A DNA stretch of 64,000 nucleotides, from NCBI RefSeq assembly GCF_000219725.1, contig NC_015732.1:1364001-1428000 (forward strand), read 5' to 3'. The stretch comes from Gracilinema caldarium DSM 7334 (GTDB lineage Bacteria > Spirochaetota > Spirochaetia > Treponematales > Breznakiellaceae). The position numbers were made by a program, and so were the translations under genes. The notes under the pieces were generated by a model. The model was not told the DNA's origin, searched no databases, and saw only the letters and a list, made by a program, of their open reading frames with translations. Below, one piece after another: positions 28,000-36,376 of this stretch; position 1 is the first letter of the stretch; each line of letters begins with the position of its first letter.

Positions 28000-29467
28000 A
28001 CATAGACTACTTACATTGTGCTTAATTTTCTTTTTTATTTTTTCTCTTACCTCTTTGTTTGGTTTAGGAAAATCTGAAGAAACCAAACAAGTTGAGTCTG
28101 TTGAAAAGCCAGAGCTAATCGTATATATCTGTGATGTAGATATATCTCAGATGCCTGAGGAACAAAAGATTGTCGGTCTTCGAATCCGTTCAGTTTTCGT
28201 TCAGACCTTAAAACATATTAATGAACGAAAACGAAGTGCTATAGAGGTAGCTCGATATAAAGAAAAAATCTGGCAAGAACAAAAAAACACTGCTGCAAAG
28301 GCTCTTGCAGAAGCACGAAATAATCGAGATATGCTTCTGTTTAAGGGTTATTCACAACAAAAGTACAAAATAGAATATGATAAAATGACTACTATAATAT
28401 CTGATCTGGAAAAGAAATATATTAATACACTTAAACAGCCACCCAAAATAGCTGAAACTGCTCGGCTCGTTTTACATAAAGACACCGCCGGTGGCATCTT
28501 TGCTTCGGGACCACAGTCTGCAGAGCGGCAACAATTTTGTAAGGATCGAGGTATTGATTTTCTATTAATAAGTTCTTTACATGAATTGTTTGGACGTTGG
28601 GTTCTATCATATAACATATATCGTTCTATCGACAATATAGATATTTATTCTGATGCAATAGCCTTTTTACCGGAAGAATTAGAAACTATTTTGCCAAATA
28701 TGGTTTCGGCCTTATACGAAGGTTTCTCTGGAAGTCCTACCGGCGCAGTAAAGGTTTCAGTTGAGCCATCTTCCGCTACTATTGCACTGGATGATGTATG
28801 TATGGGAAAAGGAATTACTTCAGTTATCGAAGGACCACCTGGAACAGTATCGGTTTCTATTAGTCATCCTGGATATTACCCACTTAACTTTTCTATGGAC
28901 CGCACTCCAAATGAGTTACATACCGCAGAGGTATCCCTGACTCCAATTGCTGTACATGCTTTTGACATCGTCAGTTCAGTTCCGGAAATATATGACATTT
29001 ATATTGATGGACTTTATCAAGGTAAAACTCCACTCACTATCGAAATGCCACAGGGTAATTATTCAATGCTTATAGTGAAAAAATCGGGCGATCAAGAAAC
29101 ACAATCGGTTCCCCTTATTCTTCAAACAAAGGATGGAATTGTACATGTTTCTGATACGTTGCTGCAATCCCAAAGTGAAAGACCAGTAGAAGGAGCTCGA
29201 AGAAAATTCTATAACGCTTTTGGTCGTTTTTGGATTGCTTTGCCTGTGGCATATGTTTTGAACGGAGTGGCAAATACCTATATAAATGCGATCTATTATA
29301 GTGAAAATCAAGATTTAGTTGATCCAGCAACAAAATGGTATTATTCAGCTCAAGCTGCCTGGCTTATTACTGGGGTCTTTTTAATTGAATCTGTTTATCG
29401 ACTTGGATGTTACCTGTATAGTGCTAATAGAAAATCAAGCTCGGTTCTGGAACCACAAAAGAACTAA
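27986..29467 (+). CDS. Exported PEGA-domain protein with C-terminal membrane helices
   Basis: About 493 residues from ATG 27986 (chosen because a signal peptide follows at once: LLTLCLIFFFIFSLTSLFG). The first 250 residues contain a coiled-coil stretch (KNTAAKALAEARNNRDML). Two PEGA domains follow: VSVEPSSATIALDDVCMGKG and DIYIDGLYQGKTPLTIEMPQ. Two hydrophobic segments near the end (about 405-425 and 440-465) may anchor it. PEGA modules occur in surface-layer and spirochaete envelope proteins; function unknown. It overlaps prfB by 14 bases. Confidence 0.7.
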   Translation: MHNSRHRLLTLCLIFFFIFSLTSLFGLGKSEETKQVESVEKPELIVYICDVDISQMPEEQKIVGLRIRSVFVQTLKHINERKRSAIEVARYKEKIWQEQKNTAAKALAEARNNRDMLLFKGYSQQKYKIEYDKMTTIISDLEKKYINTLKQPPKIAETARLVLHKDTAGGIFASGPQSAERQQFCKDRGIDFLLISSLHELFGRWVLSYNIYRSIDNIDIYSDAIAFLPEELETILPNMVSALYEGFSGSPTGAVKVSVEPSSATIALDDVCMGKGITSVIEGPPGTVSVSISHPGYYPLNFSMDRTPNELHTAEVSLTPIAVHAFDIVSSVPEIYDIYIDGLYQGKTPLTIEMPQGNYSMLIVKKSGDQETQSVPLILQTKDGIVHVSDTLLQSQSERPVEGARRKFYNAFGRFWIALPVAYVLNGVANTYINAIYYSENQDLVDPATKWYYSAQAAWLITGVFLIESVYRLGCYLYSANRKSSSVLEPQKN

Positions 29468-29488
29468 ATTTTATTAAGGAAGGTACAT

Positions 29489-30379
29489 GTGGTACAAAAT
29501 ACGTTTGCAGAAAAATTAAAGCGACTCATCGGGATTGGATCAAAAATTTCTGATGATTTTTTTGATGAACTGGCAGACCTGCTTGTAGAAGGTGATTTTG
29601 GAGCCTCAGAAGCCATTAAGACAGTAGAGATGGTTAAATTTCGCTCTAAAAAGGCAGGATTAGTTGTGAGCGATCAGATAAGATCCCTACTTGCACAAGT
29701 ATTAATAGAAAAACTCTTACCTATTCCTGAAAATCATGGACTGTATAGGAAGCCAGATGCTTTAACTATTCTCTTGCTTCTTGGTGTGAACGGGGTTGGA
29801 AAAACAACCACCGGAGCAAAATTAGCTTATCGGTACCAGACTTTATTTCAAATGAAACCTATATTAGCTGCGGCAGATACCTTCCGAGCCGCAGCTATAG
29901 ATCAACTCAAAATACACGGTGATCGCCTTGGTATTCGAGTTGTAGCCCATAAACAAGGTGGGGATCCGGCGGCAGTTATATATGACGCAATAGAAGCCGC
30001 CCAGGCTTCAGGAACACCAGTTGTTATAGGAGATACTGCGGGCCGGATGCATACAAAGACAGCCCTAGTTGAAGAATTAAAAAAAATAGATCGTATCGTT
30101 GCTGGAAAAGCCAGCAATGCTGTCTATTATAAATTACTAGTTCTGGATGCTACCACTGGACGTAATGCTTATACTCAAGCAGAGGTATTTCATAGTGCGG
30201 TAAAGCTAGATGGAGTAATACTGACAAAATATGATTCCAGTGCCAAGGGCGGGATAGTGTTTTCTCTTGCTGAGTCTTTAAAGTTACCGGTAATGTATAT
30301 TTGTACCGGTGAAACCTATGGAGATATATATCCATTTAATCCGGAACAATTTGTGAAAACATTTATCGGATTAAGCTAA
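29489..30379 (+). CDS. ftsY: Signal recognition particle receptor FtsY
   Basis: 296 residues from GTG 29489 with AAGGAAGG upstream. N domain about 1-85, then the SRP GTPase: G1 GVNGVGKTTTGAKLA, the AADTFRAAAIDQL box, DTAGRM (G3) and TKYDSSAKGG. The acidic A domain of E. coli FtsY is absent, as in many bacteria with NG-only FtsY. It docks the SRP-ribosome complex at the inner membrane for co-translational insertion. Confidence 0.95.
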   Translation: MVQNTFAEKLKRLIGIGSKISDDFFDELADLLVEGDFGASEAIKTVEMVKFRSKKAGLVVSDQIRSLLAQVLIEKLLPIPENHGLYRKPDALTILLLLGVNGVGKTTTGAKLAYRYQTLFQMKPILAAADTFRAAAIDQLKIHGDRLGIRVVAHKQGGDPAAVIYDAIEAAQASGTPVVIGDTAGRMHTKTALVEELKKIDRIVAGKASNAVYYKLLVLDATTGRNAYTQAEVFHSAVKLDGVILTKYDSSAKGGIVFSLAESLKLPVMYICTGETYGDIYPFNPEQFVKTFIGLS

Positions 30380-30386
30380 TCGCTCT

Positions 30387-31409
30387 ATGAAAAAAATAAT
30401 GATGCCTGTTTTGTTTTTATTGATTTTACATAACGTTTTCGCTTCGGAATGGTATCGATCAGATTCTGGTGGCATTGCTCTGGAATCGCTTTCTTCTGTT
30501 CTTGCTTTGCGTGAGGAATATGCGCTTGAAGTAACCACGTGCGACGCTCTTAATTTACCCGATATTCTTAATAATCTTGAAAAGAATGCAGGCAGCATTG
30601 TTGCAGAATACCTCTATCATAAGAAACAAATTATTATGCGCCGTTATAAACTCTATGATGGTCAGAAAAAGTTACGATTAGTCTCCCAGTTTACAGCTCA
30701 GGGTTTTGTTTGGATCGAACGATATGACAGTAAACGACGGCTTTATGAAGAATATTGGTCTCTTGATGCATCTACATGGTATAAAAAGGTGTATCTTTTT
30801 AATAGAGAGAGGCCTACAACAACTCGAACCTATGTTGGTAATTTTAATAGGGATTGGTTGCTTTTATCTACTGATATATATCAATATGATCGGACAGGTT
30901 TTCTTCGCACTATTGAACGAAATATTCGGTCGAAAGATGTTGAATCTAATAGTACCGAGTGGTTTTCTAAAGATGTTCCATCCCTTTCTACTGTAAACAA
31001 ACCCGGTCCTGGTAGTTCTGGAATTTCGTCAAATTCGTCTACAGATAGAGAAACAAGCATTCTCTATAGTTTGGATGTTCAAGGTCGGGTTATCCGAGAA
31101 CAACATAAAAACAAAGATGGAATAATAGTATACGAGAAGATTAATACCTGGGAGAAGGATAGGGTGAGTTCTGTTCTTATTACAGAAAACGGAAAAATAA
31201 CAAAAGTTGAATATACCTATGATAACCAGGGTAACCGTAGTAGTGAAAAATATTATTATGGATCAGAATTAGTTCGGCAAATTTTTATACAGGGTAAAAA
31301 AGAAACAGAAGAGCTGTATGACAAGGGGGAGCTTCTTTTACGGACCATCTGGGTTGATGGTGTCAAACAATCAGAATACCGGCCTAGCCGTCCTATACTA
31401 CAACCGTAA
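30387..31409 (+). CDS. Exported protein with antigen-like/Rhs-like strand repeats, unknown
   Basis: 340 residues, 7 bases after ftsY. Signal peptide about 1-19 (ends NVFA). The body has short repeated strand pairs such as YDSKRRLYEEYW, YSLDVQGRVIREQHKNKDG and YTYDNQGNRSSEKYYYG, which look like YD-repeat/MORN-type beta-hairpin modules. A Ser/Gly-rich linker lies at about 205-225. Probably periplasmic or surface. No named family. It precedes the lol-type genes by 28 bases and may share their transcript. Confidence 0.6.
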   Translation: MKKIMMPVLFLLILHNVFASEWYRSDSGGIALESLSSVLALREEYALEVTTCDALNLPDILNNLEKNAGSIVAEYLYHKKQIIMRRYKLYDGQKKLRLVSQFTAQGFVWIERYDSKRRLYEEYWSLDASTWYKKVYLFNRERPTTTRTYVGNFNRDWLLLSTDIYQYDRTGFLRTIERNIRSKDVESNSTEWFSKDVPSLSTVNKPGPGSSGISSNSSTDRETSILYSLDVQGRVIREQHKNKDGIIVYEKINTWEKDRVSSVLITENGKITKVEYTYDNQGNRSSEKYYYGSELVRQIFIQGKKETEELYDKGELLLRTIWVDGVKQSEYRPSRPILQP

Positions 31410-31437
31410 TTGTAGTATGTATAAAAAGGAATTACTT

Positions 31438-32748
31438 ATGGGTAAATATCGATGGATTCGTTTTATTGCATTTCGTTATCTAGCTCGTTCTAGAAAAGGA
31501 CGGCAATCTTCGGCTTCTATATCCAGTCGATTCGCTATACTGGGGATAGCTATCGGTGTTTTTGCACTTATTATGGTTATTGGTATTATGAATGGATTTC
31601 AGATGGGTTTTGTAGAAAGTATTCTTGAAATTTCTTCCTTTCATCTTCGGATCGAAACACCTGTAGATACACCAATTCCCTCATTGAAGGGTAATGCTAT
31701 CAGATCTTCTCTCCCATTTACTGAGTTTCAAGCCCTTGTACGAGGAAATCGAAAAAAACAACAAGTGACCTTAATTAGGGGCGTCCCAGCTTCAATTAAT
31801 GAACAAGACCCTGCTATGATACAAGCGCTGCATCTACAGAATGGTTCTTTTACAGTGACCGAACCGTCTTCTATTATAATAGGTGCAGAACTTGCCCGTA
31901 GTTTAGATCTACATGTAGGAGACTCAATTTCAGTAGCATCCATTGCGGGAGATCTTTTTTCAGAAACCAGACCAGAATTAGATACTTTCATTGTTATGGG
32001 TATCTTTCGTTCTAATTTTTATGAATTCGATGCTTCCTGGGCATTCATCAATCTAGATAGAGCCTTGGCTTTACAAGATGGTGCAGGAAAGATACAACTT
32101 GGTATTAAGCTTGTAGACCGATGGCAGGATCAAACAGTGATACATGATGTAATAACACAGAATTCATCATTACATGGTAAGATCAGTTCCTGGAGAGACT
32201 ATAATAGATCCTTTTTTAGCGCCCTGCGAACTGAAAAATTAATTATGTTTTTTTTAGTTGCTCTTATTTTTGTTGTAGTTGCGCTTAATATTTATCAAGC
32301 TCAACGAAAAACGGTATTAGAAAGACGTGAGGAAATTGGTCTTTTACGTGCCCTGGGTGCTTCGGTGCAGGGGATACAAACTATTTTTATAACCGAGGGC
32401 CTCGTAGTTGGTTTTGCTGGGGCAACCGTAGGTTTAGTTCCTGCACTATGGTTTGCTGGTAATACTGCTTTCTTTTTTTCACTGCTTGAAGGATTTGTAA
32501 ATGCTATTCTGAATTTGGTAAATTCCTTTCTTGGAATTTTATTTCATATACCAGTTCAGGAAGGTAGGGCTTTTGCTTTTTTCTCACCTCAGATTTTTTA
32601 TATAAAAGATATTCCATGTAAGCTTGTGCCCTATGAGGTGCTCATTATCTATGGATTTGGCATTTTATCTGCCACCCTTGCAGCAGTATGGGCTGCATTA
32701 CCATTGAGTAAGTTATTCCCTGCGGAGGTACTGCGGTATGATCAATAA
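31438..32748 (+). CDS. lolC: LolC/LolE-family ABC permease, first copy
   Basis: 436 residues from ATG 31438, chosen for AAAGGA upstream; the open frame extends further but overlaps the previous gene out of family context. One N-terminal helix (about 32-52), a large periplasmic MacB-type domain and three C-terminal helices (about 265-290, 315-350, 405-430) with ERREEIGLLRALGAS before the second. Together with the ATPase and second permease it should form a LolCDE-type complex that takes lipoproteins from the inner membrane. Overlaps the ATPase gene by 11 bases. Confidence 0.8.
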   Translation: MGKYRWIRFIAFRYLARSRKGRQSSASISSRFAILGIAIGVFALIMVIGIMNGFQMGFVESILEISSFHLRIETPVDTPIPSLKGNAIRSSLPFTEFQALVRGNRKKQQVTLIRGVPASINEQDPAMIQALHLQNGSFTVTEPSSIIIGAELARSLDLHVGDSISVASIAGDLFSETRPELDTFIVMGIFRSNFYEFDASWAFINLDRALALQDGAGKIQLGIKLVDRWQDQTVIHDVITQNSSLHGKISSWRDYNRSFFSALRTEKLIMFFLVALIFVVVALNIYQAQRKTVLERREEIGLLRALGASVQGIQTIFITEGLVVGFAGATVGLVPALWFAGNTAFFFSLLEGFVNAILNLVNSFLGILFHIPVQEGRAFAFFSPQIFYIKDIPCKLVPYEVLIIYGFGILSATLAAVWAALPLSKLFPAEVLRYDQ

Positions 32749-33463
32749 TGAAGTTTTTCAGGAATCTAATCCAGCCCTTGCAATTCGGGACGTGTATAAA
32801 TCCTATATTTCAGGGTCTGAAACCTTGACAATTCTCAAATCTGTAACTTTTTCTGTACCCACCGGTGTAAGTGTTGCAATCACTGGAGAGAGCGGCAGCG
32901 GGAAAAGCACCTTACTTAATATTATCGGTGGACTTGACCGGGCGGATGCTGGTTCAGTGCGGGTTGGTACGTTTCACCTCGATCAGTTGTCTGAAACGCA
33001 GCTGAATGAATATCGGGGACTCCATGTAGGGTTTATTTTTCAATTTCATTATCTATTAAAAGATTTTACTGCCCTTGAAAATGTGTATCTTCCCGCATAT
33101 ATGGCAGGTGTTTCTAAAAAGGACGCTATAGAAAAGGCTCGGTTGCTTTTGACTGATGTGGGGATGGAACATCGGCTCCAGCATTATCCTAGCCAATTAT
33201 CTGGTGGAGAACGTCAGCGAGTGGCTGTAGCCCGAGCTCTCATAAATAATCCCGATGTTATTTTAGCCGATGAACCTACAGGGAATCTAGATCGCTCAAA
33301 CAGTCAAATTGTTGCGGATCTTCTCTTTATGAATGCAGAAAAATACCATAAAACGTTGCTAGTAGTTACCCATGATGACAGCATCGCCCAGCGGGCTAGT
33401 ATACAGTATAGGTTAAATGCCGGTATTCTCGAAGGGTATACATATTCTGGAGCTACCCTATGA
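32738..33463 (+). CDS. lolD: LolD-like ABC transporter ATPase
   Basis: 241 residues, GGAGG upstream. Walker [18 protein letters not shown]-loop FQFHYLLKDFTALENV, signature LSGGERQRVAVARAL, Walker B VILADEPTGNLD and switch His in TLLVVTHDD. The length and the FTALENVYLP segment fit the LolD/MacB subfamily. It drives the two flanking permeases. It overlaps both neighbours, so stoichiometry is likely coupled. Confidence 0.9.
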   Translation: MINNEVFQESNPALAIRDVYKSYISGSETLTILKSVTFSVPTGVSVAITGESGSGKSTLLNIIGGLDRADAGSVRVGTFHLDQLSETQLNEYRGLHVGFIFQFHYLLKDFTALENVYLPAYMAGVSKKDAIEKARLLLTDVGMEHRLQHYPSQLSGGERQRVAVARALINNPDVILADEPTGNLDRSNSQIVADLLFMNAEKYHKTLLVVTHDDSIAQRASIQYRLNAGILEGYTYSGATL

Positions 33464-34728
33464 AACAACGGGTTCGGTTTTTCATCGCTCTTCGATACCT
33501 TTTAAGTCCCTCGCCTGAGGGTGATCGTTATCTGAGAGGTGCTGCTCTGGGAATCGCAATTAGTATGGTACCGATTATGATTACCCTTATTGTTTCTGAT
33601 GGTATGATTCAGGGCATCACCAATCGCTACTTAGAATTAAGCACAGGGCACCTGCAGCTCTATTCTTACTTGGCCGGTGCTGATGAAGTTGCTTTACTTA
33701 TGCCAAAATTACAAGGGATACCAGGAATTCGTATGGTAAGCCCTGAACGGGATGGTATGGGTATTCTTATTGGGCCCAAAGGAAAAACAGGTACATCCTT
33801 ACGTTCAGTTGCAGCATCTTTTTTAAATTATGAAGGGACAAAACAATATCTTTCTGTTCTTTCAGGAGATTTACAGCTTCCTGATTCCCGAAGCTGTCTT
33901 CTTGGTACTAAAGCAGCAGACGCTATAGGTGCCAAACCTGGGGATACGATCCGGCTCATGACGGTACGAACCACTGATACTGGTACTATGATTCCCCGTA
34001 TTACACCATTAAGAGTTAACGGTATTATTTCTTCTGGATATCGTGAACTGGACGCCCTTTGGTGCTTTATACCCTATGATTTAGGAAGAACTATTTTAGC
34101 ATCTGATACCTCAAGGTCTTTTCTTGTGATTAAAACTGATAATCCCTATAAGGGGCTTGAAAAAATTCAAAAATTGATACAGGAACAACTGGGAGATGTG
34201 GTTGGAATATATAGTTGGAAAGAATTACAGGCTACCCAATTTCAATCCTTTGAATCTACCCGGCAAATATTACTGTTTATTATGGCGATTATTGTATTAG
34301 TCGCCGCAGTCAATGTTGCCTCTGCGACTTCCATGCTGGTGGTAGAACGACGTAGGGAAATTGCCATATTAAAATCCTATGGAGCTCGTCCAGGTGATAT
34401 TGCAGGACTCTTTGCCTTCGGAGCAGGACTTACCGGACTAGTAGGAGCTTTTGTTGGGATCGCTGTAGGGCTTGGCATCGGGTATACTATTAATGAGATT
34501 ATTCATGGATTGGAAATAGTTCTTTCTTGTATATCTAGCCTTTTTCATGGAAACCCAGTGGTCCTGTTGAATCCAGCCTATTATCTTGAACGTATACCAA
34601 TTATTATTAATTGGTCTGTAGTTGCATTATTATTTTGTTTAACCGTTGTTGGTTCGATCATTGCAGCTCTAGGTAGTACTCTTAGGGCAGGCAAATTATC
34701 ACCAGTAGAAATACTGCAAAAATTCTAG
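33460..34728 (+). CDS. lolE: LolC/LolE-family ABC permease, second copy
   Basis: 422 residues, ATGA overlap with the ATPase gene. One N-terminal helix (about 25-48), periplasmic domain, and three C-terminal helices (about 268-290, 318-350, 385-410), with VVERRREIAILKSYGARPGD near the second. Same layout as the first permease but divergent in the periplasmic part. Likely partner in the lipoprotein-release complex. Confidence 0.82.
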   Translation: MKQRVRFFIALRYLLSPSPEGDRYLRGAALGIAISMVPIMITLIVSDGMIQGITNRYLELSTGHLQLYSYLAGADEVALLMPKLQGIPGIRMVSPERDGMGILIGPKGKTGTSLRSVAASFLNYEGTKQYLSVLSGDLQLPDSRSCLLGTKAADAIGAKPGDTIRLMTVRTTDTGTMIPRITPLRVNGIISSGYRELDALWCFIPYDLGRTILASDTSRSFLVIKTDNPYKGLEKIQKLIQEQLGDVVGIYSWKELQATQFQSFESTRQILLFIMAIIVLVAAVNVASATSMLVVERRREIAILKSYGARPGDIAGLFAFGAGLTGLVGAFVGIAVGLGIGYTINEIIHGLEIVLSCISSLFHGNPVVLLNPAYYLERIPIIINWSVVALLFCLTVVGSIIAALGSTLRAGKLSPVEILQKF

Positions 34729-34739
34729 GGATACAACAT

Positions 34740-35279
34740 ATGCTATGTGATATATGCGGGAAGCGAGAAGCAATAGTTTTTATTCATCAAGTTGGAATAG
34801 GAGAAAATAGAGAGCTGCATCTCTGTTCTCAATGTGCTTATGAACATGGACTTCAGCATCTAGAAGGTGATGTTGGAAAAGCCCTTATTGAGTTATTAAA
34901 AAAAATCCCGATAGATAACACCCCGTTGTCAGAATCTATTGAAACAAAAGGATCAATGCAGTCGGGGAAACAGAAAAAAAAATACCCAGATCGTTGTCCT
35001 GTTTGCGGGAACACGATTCAGGATATTAAAAAGACTGACCTTGCGGGCTGTGAAACATGTTGGGAACTTTATGGTGAATTGTTATTAAGTTCTATCAAAA
35101 GACAACGGTCAGGAGTACCATATCATGGCCGTTTTTCTGTCAAACTTTCTAAAAGCATGACTTTAAAAATGGAGCTGGAGTATCTTAAACAACTTTTACA
35201 GACCGCTGTCGCCATGGAAGATTATGAACAGGCCGCTATATACCGGGATAAAATTCGATTACTTGAGCAGGGAGTATAA
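34740..35279 (+). CDS. mcsA: McsA-like zinc-finger/UVR protein
   Basis: 179 residues. Four CxxC pairs: CDIC and CSQC near the N-terminus, CPVC and CETC at about 88-113, fitting two zinc sites. A C-terminal UVR motif (LEYLKQLLQTAVAMEDYEQA) resembles the ClpC linker and UvrB/UvrC. In Firmicutes McsA activates the arginine kinase McsB and feeds ClpCP. Here the McsB-like and clpC genes follow directly, so the link is strong by context. It begins 11 bases after the second lol permease. Confidence 0.88.
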   Translation: MLCDICGKREAIVFIHQVGIGENRELHLCSQCAYEHGLQHLEGDVGKALIELLKKIPIDNTPLSESIETKGSMQSGKQKKKYPDRCPVCGNTIQDIKKTDLAGCETCWELYGELLLSSIKRQRSGVPYHGRFSVKLSKSMTLKMELEYLKQLLQTAVAMEDYEQAAIYRDKIRLLEQGV

Positions 35280-35283
35280 GCCT

Positions 35284-36375
35284 GTGAATACTACTTATCT
35301 TGACCCTTGGTTCTGGTTTAATGATAATCCTGATCTGGATTGTGTGGTTTATTGCAGACTTGGATTATATAGAGCTCTTTCGGGAGAACTGTTTCCTCAT
35401 CGTTGTTCCAATGAGGATTTGGAAAGAATTCAAAATAAGATCATCCTGATCCTCAATGAGCTTATCGGTAATAAACTGTTACTTATTACATCAGAAAACC
35501 TAGGCGATAGCCTTACTTCTGCCCAAGAAATATTTGATGATTCAGACCTCATCTTATTACAAAATGGACAAACGCTTGTTCTCGGTCCAAAAGGTATGCT
35601 TTTTCTTATCAACAAAAATTCCCATGTGTTTTTTTCACAGATAGGACCAGGATTTCTGGCTCTAGATTCTTTTCAAGAATTGCTCACTCTGGATGAAACT
35701 CTTGATACAGAACTCACCTGGGCTTGCTCAGAAACCTATGGATTTCTAAATCCAGATCCCATCCATACCGGCAGTGGATTAGAATGTAGGGCTCTACTAT
35801 TCATGCCGGGAACCATAGAAAGTGGTATGTTTGAACGGGCGGTGAAAAGCTTAATATCTCAGGGTTTTGAATTATCACTCTATCAAGGCGAACAATCAGC
35901 AGAAGATTCGGCCCGGACAGAAACCTCTTTTCCCCTGGTCTATCTTCGCTATTCAGTCTCTCCAGGTATGTCTGAACAAGATGGTCTTGAACAGATACGC
36001 AATGCTTTGAATGGCCTTATTAAGGGAGAACGGGCTACACGGGAGCGATTAGTGCAAAAGCTTTCCGATGAAATTCTCGATAAAGCAAACCGAGCATTCG
36101 GGATTCTGACCCACGCTCATCTCCTTTCAAGGGATGAATGTCGGAAACTACTTTTAGACCTTCGTAAAGGTCTTGTCTATAACTGTATTTCATTTCAGGG
36201 CAATCAAGGACTCCTCGCTGATATTGACCGCTTATGGTTTTCGACCGAAACTTTAGTACGACAACGTCTGGCGATAGTACCAGAACAACAGATAACCGAT
36301 AATTATGTACAAAGCCTCCGGGCAAAACTTGTCCGGAGCGTGCTTTCGCAGTACCATATAGAGAGGGGGATGTAG
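35284..36375 (+). CDS. McsB-like phosphagen-kinase-fold protein, active site degenerate
   Basis: 363 residues from GTG 35284, the usual McsB length, with GGGAG upstream. It lines up with B. subtilis McsB as I recall it: VVYCRLGLYRAL for SSRIRLARN, NPDPIHTGSG for CPTNVGTG, RAFGILTHAHLLSRDECRKL for the YGVLSN region. The acidic NEED motif is NKNSH (110-114), the CPxN loop has D158 and H161 in place of Cys and Asn, and the middle Arg of the first box is Gly27. Phosphoryl transfer to arginine is therefore doubtful. It may serve as an adaptor for ClpC. Adjacent genes: mcsA 4 bases before, clpC 1 base after. Confidence 0.75.
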   Translation: MNTTYLDPWFWFNDNPDLDCVVYCRLGLYRALSGELFPHRCSNEDLERIQNKIILILNELIGNKLLLITSENLGDSLTSAQEIFDDSDLILLQNGQTLVLGPKGMLFLINKNSHVFFSQIGPGFLALDSFQELLTLDETLDTELTWACSETYGFLNPDPIHTGSGLECRALLFMPGTIESGMFERAVKSLISQGFELSLYQGEQSAEDSARTETSFPLVYLRYSVSPGMSEQDGLEQIRNALNGLIKGERATRERLVQKLSDEILDKANRAFGILTHAHLLSRDECRKLLLDLRKGLVYNCISFQGNQGLLADIDRLWFSTETLVRQRLAIVPEQQITDNYVQSLRAKLVRSVLSQYHIERGM

Positions 36376-36376
36376 T

